A stretch of 64,000 nucleotides of DNA from Diadema setosum (taxonomy: Eukaryota; Echinodermata; Echinoidea; Diadematoida; Diadematidae), in assembly GCA_033980235.1 (NCBI GenBank), contig CM067075.1:10948292-11012291 (forward strand), given 5' to 3'. A program made the translations under genes and the position numbers. Numbering within the stretch: position 1 is the stretch's first letter; every line of letters begins with the position of its first letter. Below the pieces are notes generated by a model. The model saw only the letters and a list, made by a program, of their open reading frames with translations. It was not told where the DNA came from and made no database searches. Of this stretch, positions 35,992-44,846 are shown piece after piece.

Positions 35992-37485
35992 GGACCCCGT
36001 TTACAGTGCGGGGCCGGGCTCGGCCGCGGCTCGGCCGCGGCCGAGCCCGGCCTCAATTGCGCGGCCGAGCCTCGCAATTTTGTCCGTTTACACTGCTGGG
36101 CTCGGCCGCGCTTTTAATTCAAACCTTTCAATATTTTGTCGTAGTGGGGCTCTGCTTGTAAACAAAGGCAATTTGGTATAGCCTGGTTTTCAGACCCTTT
36201 GCCAACTGGATTCCGTGGCGACGAAGTCGCCGTTCGGGCAAAGGCCTTTGCCGAAGGAAAAATCCTTTGCAGGACAAAACCACCTTAAACTATACTAGTT
36301 TTCCACGTTGAGGGGGATAATATCGTGAATAGCGAAATAGTACGGGCAGAGGGTCTGGAAGCCAGACTAAAATTGGCCGCGCATTTGGCCCAGTTTGCGT
36401 TTACACAAGGACCCCGTTTACAGTGCGAGGCTCGGCCGCGGCTCGGCCGCGGCCGAGTCCAGCCCCGCTTCAGTGTAAACGCGCAAAAGGCCAAATACGA
36501 GGCCAAAATTGGCCTCGCATTTGGCCTCGCTCTGGAGGTGGTCTCGGCCGCGGCCGAGCCGCGGCCGAGCCCGGCCTTTTCTTGGTGTAAACGGAAACTG
36601 GGCCAAATGCGCGGCCAATTGCGCGGCCAGTTTTAGTCTGGCTTCCAAACCCTCTGCCTGTATCTTTCGCTGTTCAGGATATTAACCCCCTCAACGTCGA
36701 AAACTAGTATAGTTTAAGGTGGTTTTGTCCTGCAAAGGATTTTTTTCCTTCGGCAAAGGCCTTTGCCCGAACGGCGACTTCGTCGCCACGGAATTCACTT
36801 GGCAAAAGGTCTGAAAACCAGACAATACCAAATTGCGTTAGTTTACAAGCAGAGCGCCACTACGACCAAATAATGAAAGGTTTGAATCGAAAGCGCGGCC
36901 GAGCCCAGCAGTGTAAACGGACAAAATTGCGAGGCTCGGCCGCGCAATTGAGGCCGCATTCGGCCGCGGCCGAGCCGCGGCCTCGCACTGTAAACGGGGT
37001 CCAAGAAGAGGCCAGGCTCGGCCGCGGCTCGACCACGGCCGAGCCCGGCCTTTTCTTGGTGTAAACGCAAACTGGGCCAAATGCGCGGCCAATTGCGCGG
37101 CCAGTTTTAGTCTGGCTTCCAAACCCTCTGCCTGTATCTTTCGCTGTTCAGGATATTAACCCCCTCAACGTCGAAAACTAGTATAGTTTAAGGTGGTTTT
37201 GTCCTGCAGAGGATTTTTTCCTTCGGCAAAGGCCTTTGCCCGAACGGCGACTTCGTCGCCACGGAATTCAGTTGGCAAAGGGTCTGAAAACCAGACAATA
37301 CCAAATTGCGTTAGTTTACAAGCAGAGCGCCACTACGACCAAATAATGAAAGGTTTGAATCGAAAGCGCGGCCGAGCCCAGCAGTGTAAACGGACAAAAT
37401 TGCGAGGCTCGGCCGCGCAATTGAGGCCGGGCTCGGCCGCGGCCGAGCCGCGGCCGAGCCCGGCCCCGCACTGTAAACGGGGTCC
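35992..37485. mobile_element. 1.5-kb GC-rich palindromic element with 5-bp target duplication
   Basis: The termini GGACCCCGTTTACAGTGCGG and CCGCACTGTAAACGGGGTCC are perfect inverted repeats. TACTA flanks both ends (35987-35991 and 37486-37490). The left arm 35992-36407 is an inverted copy of 37070-37485 over about 415 bp. The right arm is present twice in tandem (about 36595-37002 and 37069-37485, offset 474 bp). CGGCCGCGGC/GCCGCGGCCG tracts sit just inside each end. The Arg-Pro-Ala-rich ORFs across it are artefacts of these tracts. No transposase is seen; it is a non-autonomous foldback-type transposon. Confidence 0.85.
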
Positions 37486-37490
37486 TACTA

Positions 37491-38436
37491 CACTTGGACA
37501 TTCATCGTTCATTGATATGCGCCTGTTTCTGTCAAAAGTGTAATAGCAACATTTTAAACATGCTTTTCTGCTCAGATGTAATCAAACAGCATGCCTGTAT
37601 AAAACAAGACGACGCTTTGAGAAATCCAAAACCTACATGTGCAGAAGATAACCCAAGAATCAAGAAAAATGCATGTGCAGTAGTAGCGAATATTGACAAA
37701 TGATCGCTCAAGCAATTCGTTTGCGAAATGCACGTGCTTTACAAGAGAAAGAAAATATTTTAGCAGGTCGATTGTAATTTGTAATCTAATTTCCCCCATG
37801 TTTTGCGCATTGTTTCAGAGTTAACATGGACACGACACTTAATTACAGTAGGCCTAAAGCTAGAGATGTGTGTGTCTTACCTATAAGCAACGGTACGTGG
37901 GTGTCCTCTTTAGTAATTACCAATTTTGAGGTACAGAATTTGTCGTGTCATGTTTTGAGATTTGCTGCTCCCCATCACTGGTTTATTCAAAGCAGTCGAG
38001 TCTGAAAAGGCATCTAAGCCAAATAAGACCATAATGAAGGAACGGATCTTTTGTCAGTGACGATGCCCGATTACACAATCACCATTGTCCAGACAGCTGG
38101 ATGTGCGCAATAATATGCACATAATCAGATGGCGGTGGTGATGAGATCAAAGAAAGACCTCCGTCGGTTGATAGTCCATGTGTGTGGGTCCATGTTACAT
38201 TCAATGGAAAATACTAGTAATGAAATCAATGCTTTCCATTGATGGACCATTCTGGTTACCTGGTTTACGCAAGTTGAACATCCTTACTTGCTTGAACATG
38301 ACTGATGAATTCCATCAATTATTACGTCCGCCGAGCATATGCATTTTGTCGCTTTCAAAACGAGTGGACTAACTGAGAAAACAGAAATGTCATTTATACC
38401 CATGTGCACATGAGCTAACTCCAAATTGGCTTATTT
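37491..38436 (+). repeat. Reshuffled repeat block and right half of MITE copy 2
   Basis: 37705-38200 is a diverged copy of 5220-5740 (TTTGCTGCTCCCCATCACTGG, GATAGTCCATGTGTGTG). 38220-38436 matches the right half of the MITE at 4286-4707 (GACCATTCTGG, CTAACTGAGAAAAC, GAGCTAACTCCAAATTGG). The 37610-37635 stretch matches 3970-3995 inverted. It is non-coding. Confidence 0.5.
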
Positions 38437-38800
38437 CGAAATTGAATTACAGTTACATAATTGGCCATCATTTACGATCAGCAACGGTAAACATTCGAGA
38501 GAGTGGCTTTAGTGACGGCGCGGATTGTTCTTTATCCGGAGCTATGATTACTTTTACTCCCACCAATACTACGACTCACGCCACCCTTTGTACTAGTACA
38601 CCTGCAGTCAAGACCTTTATTACTTCCCCACATCTTCTTTTTAGATACTGCTATACGTTTTATCTACTTCCAATGTTCTTACACACAACGGCTGTACCAA
38701 GCACTCTTAATTGTTAAAACAATGATCGTAATCAAGTATTATGAGTATACTCATGTCACTATAAAGTACATTATATTAATAATGGCATTCTTTCCCACAT

Positions 38801-38811
38801 TTTCTTTCAGA
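38801..38811 (+). other. Candidate 3' splice site of a 5' UTR exon for the TPR-TIR gene
   Basis: A strong pyrimidine tract ending TTTCTTTCAG (38801-38810) precedes ATTCTCCC. An in-frame TGA at 38905-38907 separates it from the ORF, so any upstream exon joined here would be non-coding. Confidence 0.4.
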
Positions 38812-38928
38812 TTCTCCCATGATACGCTGTGCATACGCTGTGCATCCTGTCTGCCAGGTTATATGAGCCCCATCTCCTTGTTTTTTTTGCAATGGATTAT
38901 GGAGTGACGATCTACAGCCAACCAGAGC

Positions 38929-40983
38929 ATGTATTTTCTTCGTCACCAAATACCCGACACATCCGATTGCCGTCAGAGACGCGTCATGGCGGCTGGCGGG
39001 ATCGAAGACGGCGCGGAGAGAGACGTAGGCCTGTCCGATGTGTTCTTCCCCGAGGAGGCAGATAACATCACCCTCCAGATACTGGATTTCGGTTGCCACC
39101 TGAAGTGGAGAGAACTAAAGGGGCTTGACAGGCTGGTGCTTTCCAAGTTTAAGGAAGTACTCGCCGGTGAAACTTGGGACTACAATGACAGGCCCACATA
39201 TTTCACTGCCGTCCGCAACTTACAGGGTTTCATTGAGTACGAGCTCGGAAACGAAGTACAGGCTGAAGAGTACTTTTTAGAAGTGCTTGGATATGACCAT
39301 GAGAACATATGTGCCCTTGGTAACATGGTTCATCTGCTCCAAGAACAGAACAGCACGAGGGAAGCACACACATACACGGAGAGATTACGTGCAATTTTCG
39401 CGAGGTCGGGACAGCGTGATGGCCATTACGAAACCTACCCACATCGCGCTCTTGCGTACGCGGACAAGGCTCACGCAATTCGATACTTCGAGCAGGATAA
39501 GAGATGCTTTCGCTACATGACATATGTGGAGCGTGCGGCCACCATAGGCCGCTACTGTTGGAACAGTCCTCAGCGAGCTGAGTGGTTCTTTGATCATGCT
39601 TTGGCACTGTATCGACGGGACGTGCAGATGCTCTATCTCAGGAAAATATCGGACACCGTGTCGGATGTACTTCAAACGAAGATTAAGTCTGGATACATGA
39701 AAGCAATCAAGCTGTTCTATGATGTCATTCAAATTAGTTCCAGCTCTGCTTACCTGTCTCTGTCCTGGGTATTCATTGGGATATTGCTCAATCATGACCC
39801 CGATAATCGAAGTCTAGAGCGAATATTTCCAGATTCACCGGAACTGACCGCTATGAATGCCGACGATTGCTACATTAAAGGGTTGTCGATTGATGATCAG
39901 CATGAAATCACAACTCGAAGAGTAGGAGCTGAATATGTGAAATTGAGGAGGTATAGGGAAGCGAAGACGTTCCTAGACAGATCCATCTCTAGACTGAAGT
40001 CTTGGTTTGCTCATCGATATCGCGGAGTTCTCTATCTGTCCTTGTACGAGGACAATGCGCTGACAGACGAAGAAATTCACTCGCAGTTCGATGTCACCCC
40101 GAGGACGGAACTGCTCAAAATGGCCAAGGAAGAGTTTGAAAAAGCTCAAAGAGAAAGGATCGTTCACGCCGATTACTCTGACCTCGGTCAAGTCCACTAT
40201 CTACTCAAGAATATCCGGCAGGCCAAGGCCAAATTCAAGAAGGCACTTGACAGTGAGCAAGATGACTACTTCGATTTGCTAGAGACCTACCGACGGTGGA
40301 TTCGATGCGTGAGTGAGGAAAGTCCGGAGGACGTTGCCACACTGCAGAGGAAGGCAGAAGAGCACCGTCTGAGGTTGGTGGCGACACCTCTGGACACTCA
40401 TGGAGACAGCTTCAGCGACGACTTTGACCATTACAACAGGGAGGCCATTCCAGGCTACGTGCGCCTCCTGAAGGAAGACGACTTTTGGTTAGCTTCGACG
40501 ACCGGATGTTCTCAACATATAAATTCAAGACTGCCGCGAATTGAGCCAATCCATAGGGGTCAGTACAAGTACGACTTCTTTCTATCTTTCCACGAAAGAG
40601 ATCAGATTTGGAGTCTGGCGCTTTTAAACAAGCTCGAGGCTGAGTGTAACTTGCGCGGTTGTATCGAGCAGCGGGACTTCGACGTAGGCGAAGACACTAT
40701 GGTCACCATTAAAAGGTGCCTCCGGGAGAGTTACCGCTTCATTGTGGTTCTATCACCGCATTACGTCAACGGCAGAGACGCCCGTAGCATTATGCGCGAG
40801 GCAGCACGGGTGGCGTTCCGCAGGGATGGTCGTTATATCCTGCCCATTGAGTTGTCTTTGTGCGAGCACGAGAAACTGGATATGGACGAGATAAACCGAA
40901 TCGAGTGTAGATATGGACAGATACCTGAGATTCACTGGCAGAATCTTGTTGACTCAGTACGACAGCCTGACCATGGCCAATGA
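38929..40983 (+). CDS. TPR-TIR protein, single coding exon, 684 aa
   Basis: This intact ORF encodes a soluble protein with no signal peptide or membrane segment. Residues about 55-480 are mostly helical. TPR-like units include NLQGFIEYELGNEVQAEEYF (97-116), YVKLRRYREAKTFLDRSI (336-353) and YSDLGQVHYLLKNIRQAKAKF (416-436). Residues 546-680 form a TIR domain: box 1 YDFFLSFHERD (548-558), a BB-loop-like RDFDVG (582-587, Val in place of the usual Pro), IVVLSPHYV (605-613), and ILPIEL (637-642). HW at 669-670 stands where box 3 has FW. Glu624 (MREAA) aligns with the acidic residue that SARM1-type TIRs use for NAD cleavage, although signalling TIRs often have Glu there too. A TGA at 38905 precedes ATG 38929. 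Met20 (38986, GTCATGG) has the better context and may be the true start. The protein is likely a cytosolic innate-immune adaptor or effector; I recognise no named vertebrate orthologue. Confidence 0.88.
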   Translation: MYFLRHQIPDTSDCRQRRVMAAGGIEDGAERDVGLSDVFFPEEADNITLQILDFGCHLKWRELKGLDRLVLSKFKEVLAGETWDYNDRPTYFTAVRNLQGFIEYELGNEVQAEEYFLEVLGYDHENICALGNMVHLLQEQNSTREAHTYTERLRAIFARSGQRDGHYETYPHRALAYADKAHAIRYFEQDKRCFRYMTYVERAATIGRYCWNSPQRAEWFFDHALALYRRDVQMLYLRKISDTVSDVLQTKIKSGYMKAIKLFYDVIQISSSSAYLSLSWVFIGILLNHDPDNRSLERIFPDSPELTAMNADDCYIKGLSIDDQHEITTRRVGAEYVKLRRYREAKTFLDRSISRLKSWFAHRYRGVLYLSLYEDNALTDEEIHSQFDVTPRTELLKMAKEEFEKAQRERIVHADYSDLGQVHYLLKNIRQAKAKFKKALDSEQDDYFDLLETYRRWIRCVSEESPEDVATLQRKAEEHRLRLVATPLDTHGDSFSDDFDHYNREAIPGYVRLLKEDDFWLASTTGCSQHINSRLPRIEPIHRGQYKYDFFLSFHERDQIWSLALLNKLEAECNLRGCIEQRDFDVGEDTMVTIKRCLRESYRFIVVLSPHYVNGRDARSIMREAARVAFRRDGRYILPIELSLCEHEKLDMDEINRIECRYGQIPEIHWQNLVDSVRQPDHGQ

Positions 40984-40996
40984 GACTCTCTGTTTG

Positions 40997-41002
40997 ATTA
41001 AA
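40997..41002 (+). terminator. Candidate poly(A) signal ATTAAA
   Basis: ATTAAA lies 14 bases after the TPR-TIR stop codon. It is followed about 20 bases later by a T-rich then CT-rich downstream element. The close spacing would make a very short 3' UTR, so a later site is possible. Confidence 0.35.
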
Positions 41003-41039
41003 TATTACGTTCACTTTATGTTTTTTTTTTTTCCTCTCT

Positions 41040-42770
41040 CTCTGTGCAAGCAACTGTTTATTTCATGGTCGAAGAATTAGAAGTAGAAAGGCATAATGGA
41101 ACACGATCAGTGGAAAATTGTGAGGTGATTCATCAGCTCACTCATTTACGTATTCATGTCAATTGTTCAAGAACTGTTGCCCAATTATTAGTGGATCTTT
41201 TAAATTTCGTAACTTCCTTACTTTTAATCCGATTTTGATCGAATATTCACTGTTTTGCTTGTCATATTTGACTCTTTCTTGTCAGACTAACTTTCAATTG
41301 TTCTGGATTTCCCTTTCCAATTACATTCGTGTAGATAAAGTGAAGATCAGTTGTTGAGGATGACACTCCAGCATGATTCCTCTGTTATAGCGAAATTCCA
41401 AATTACAAACAATACCTCTGTGCATATCTTTTCAATGTACCTCCGATATCACGATGACTGTAGTCAAGTATTTGTCAAATGTTCTACATCTCGACGCTAA
41501 AAAGGAAAAACTGTTCTTTTTACACACTTTCGTACATCAGTTCCTTTATGAACGTTGACGAAGACTTGAACATTACATGCTCATTACCCGCTCGTTTGTG
41601 GTGGGTACTCATGCAAAGAAATGAGATAAAATGTTATTTGCAGTTATCTGTATTATGTTATTGGTACATGGTCCGCCCGTAAAGTATGTGGAAAAAATGT
41701 TCAAGCTAACTTATGGATGCACGAGTATACGTACGCTTGTACAATATCTTTGTTTTTCATGCATATTTCTCACAACTCTCGTCAAACTTGTTTTGTGATT
41801 TCTTTTTTTATTTTCAAATCAAGTGTATCTACTCGTTTCTAAAGATTAACATTAAGGGCTCATGAAAGGAGCTACACTTGACCTTCCTCGCATTTTATGT
41901 GAATGTATTATATTTATCACTGTCTGTTACCAGACGAAATTGATGAATGTGTCTGCCAATCTCGCTTATCATACTCTCTAAATTCTTTACTATCCTTTAG
42001 ATTGAGATGAGGGGCCAGTCCATTCAAAATTAGATTGAAAATCCCAATCTGATAGATTAAGAAGTCAATCTTTTTCTCAATTTGATTCTGAAGATCCCTC
42101 AGCAAAATCGTATACATTGATATCCAGTCTAAGGAATTCGGAGAGTATATTATACGTCATTAATGAGAGATCCATCCAACTAATATTTTATTTGTAGTGA
42201 GCAATGGTGAGTGAATGAGATATTTACGAATTTGAATTCAATTCGGGAACGACGTTTTATCAGAAATGGGTCAAATCTGTTTTGACCATGTTTAATAATG
42301 CATCGTTTTGATCGAGCTGTTTCCTCGACACTGGACTTGGCACAAAGATTATTATAACCTTTCATTCATATTGAGATCTTTCATCTTAATTCTAAATGCT
42401 GTTTTTTAATCTACTCATTCACGAAATTATGCATATGTATGTCGTCAGACAAAATTGTATTTGAATTATTGCGTATTGTTCCCCTGGATGGGAAGGAAAC
42501 AAATCCCGGGCACAAAGCGCGTGATAAACCAGCAGCATAATCCAAGGTTACACAGTAATGTACGACGGAAAATGAATTTGTGGTACGCATGGTCCTCAGA
42601 GTGTTAACATGATATTTCACAACAGGTGCATGGCTATTACATTGCTGTACATTATTTGCACACCCTCTTCTTTTTTTATCGTATACAATGTACTTCTTCG
42701 AAGAGTCGCGATGTTTGTTGCCACACAATAATTATTCACTTGCAAACGTCAATGCAAATGTGGCAAGCTG
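41040..42770. other. No gene seen
   Basis: AT-rich downstream flank of the TPR-TIR gene. Short ORFs lack motifs, and no second TIR or TPR gene follows in this stretch. Confidence 0.45.
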
Positions 42771-42774
42771 GTTT

Positions 42775-42849
42775 CCTCCTCCTCCTCTTCCTCCTCCTCT
42801 TCTTCTTCTTCTTTTTCTTCTTCTTTTAGTTTTTCTTCTTCATCTTCTT

Positions 42850-42880
<31 letters not shown>

Positions 42881-42890
42881 GCCCTCTTCT
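42775..42890. repeat. (TCC)n / (CTT)n microsatellite
   Basis: A polypyrimidine tract of about 115 bp with mirror symmetry. Confidence 0.9.
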
Positions 42891-43283
42891 TCATGTTCTT
42901 TACTCCTGGAGATTCATAGCATAGACTGCTTCAGAAGCCTGAAGTCCAGTAAAATCAACTGAGTAATGTTATGTGTTGAAGTTCAAATTTCATAATCAAT
43001 ACTTGTATTTGTTTTTAATTCGAATATTGCATAAACTGCAAATTTGCAGTCAGCACAGTGTAAAGTATGATCTAAAAAAATAATACATGTCAATTTCACA
43101 ACATAAACATGTGATTTTCAAAACGGGGACATACAGTATGTCCGAAACGCGATGAAGCCGCGTGTTTCATGTAAACACTACCCGCACTGCGAAGTGTTTG
43201 ATAGTATCCTTCTCTTCGAGTGAAGAATTATTGTTTAACTTTCTGTTACTTTTGAGTAGAGGCTGATTTTATCATAGCAATAT

Positions 43284-43470
43284 AGGGGCACTGTGGCTTA
43301 GTGGATAAGACTCTTGACTTTTGTTCGGAGGTCTCGAGTTCGAATCCGTACCCGTGCCTTTACGTCATAGACGAGATGTATGATATTTATGAATACCGGG
43401 AAACGCTATAGGGTAAAGAAGGGCAGGGCCCTCTGTCAGAGCAGTAAATAAAGAAAGACAGTATTATTTA
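43284..43470 (+). repeat. tRNA-derived SINE
   Basis: A tRNA-like head contains an A-box TGGCTTAGTGG (43294-43304) and a B-box AGTTCGAATCC (43337-43347), spaced 33 bp apart as in Pol III promoters. A tRNA-unrelated body follows, and the end is rich in ATTATTT. The head does not form a complete cloverleaf with an acceptor stem, so it is a SINE and not a tRNA gene. A related head on the minus strand lies at 52.7 kb. Confidence 0.75.
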
Positions 43471-44208
43471 TTATTGATACACAGTATCATTATAAGCATA
43501 CACTGGATGATTTCAAGTTCAATGCTATTGTTGGCGGTGGTGTCATTGCGCTTGGTTCAAGTCAAACATGAAAAGATGCCCCAATGAATATTTATATCCG
43601 ACAAAACGATATAAGTGCCACATTTTTTTTTTCAACATCTCCAAAATACAGCGATCGTAAATTCGCTCCTATACGTTGTCCAGCATGCCTAGGCATAGAT
43701 TTTATACAGTATTACCGTGTCTACAGTATTTCAATGGGAATAGCGAAGTTCTACAGACGACATTCAACACCGGGCCCAACACTATATAGGCAATGCTATA
43801 GGCATCGGGACCACGTCTTATTGTTGAAGTCAACCTGCTAACAACGACTGATTTCATGTTAAGGATTTTGATTATTGTTGGTGGTCATGTTGAGGTAGCA
43901 CCAACGTCGGCACTAGCACTTAACTTGAAATCACACACTCTATAATATAATTATGTCTGTATAAGTGCCCTTCGTGTTGATAAAGAGTGAACACATAAGG
44001 TGTTGTTCCCGTTTCAACATAGCTAGGAGTTTATGCTTGTATAATGAATGAATAAATGGTGGAAGGAATAAAGAAATAATGGACCAAAATATATCCTGTC
44101 ATCTCTTTATAGATATAAATAATTATGATGGATTTCATAATAATGACATTATTATGGTAATTTATACGTGTGTACATTGTTTGCGCGCCTTTAGCATCAA
44201 TAGAGAAG

Positions 44209-44248
<40 letters not shown>

Positions 44249-44845
44249 ATAAGACAGACATGCAGGGAGAAAGAGGGAGGGAGGGAGATAGGCGGGAGAG
44301 CTGGAAAGAGGAGGGCAAGAGCAGAATAGGAAATAATTGAAGTTCAACGGTCTTCATTGGCCATAGATATGAACGTTAGAGAATGAGAGGTCTTGAAAAG
44401 CTTTAACCCTTTTTGTGCTAGTACAAACCCAGTAGTAATAATTTGCCTATGTACGTAGGGCCTATAAACGTATTCTATTGGCGCGCGGGAAATCCCCACC
44501 ATCCATTGAAATGGTATAGCTTGGCTTTATTATGCAGTGTGAATAACGACAAACTCGCAGTCGAGGTGTATAATGCCAAAGTATACAGACCGAATATTCA
44601 TCTTCTACATCAAAGCGTTCAGAAACCATGTTTAGATCCCCCATTACGGAAACTCTTCTCTTGTCAATGGAAACTCAGTATCATTTCGGACCGTCACACG
44701 TGGCAGTGTATACAGTGCATTATACACTAATTATCAGAAACTGAAACAATACCCATTATGAGGATCATGCCTACTATAAAGGCCTGCAAACTGCGTTAAA
44801 TATTCGCACATGTTTAAACAAGACAGAACTTGGAACCGTATTGCC
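43471..44845. other. No gene; (GA)n tract
   Basis: (GA)n occupies 44213-44248, with GGGA-rich sequence to 44320. ORFs are short and unrecognised. Confidence 0.5.
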
Positions 44846-44846
44846 C

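Noticed and set aside
36325..37543. Several Arg/Pro/Ala-rich ORFs on both strands
   Set aside because: They run through the GGCCGCGGC tracts of the palindromic element; opposite-strand and duplicated versions of the same peptide show they are not genes.
39230..39795. Minus-strand ORFs of 125 and 136 codons inside the TPR-TIR gene
   Set aside because: They are shadows of the real plus-strand coding exon.
43284..43360. Possible functional tRNA gene
   Set aside because: A- and B-boxes are present, but no acceptor stem pairs around them and SINE body sequence follows; it is a SINE head.
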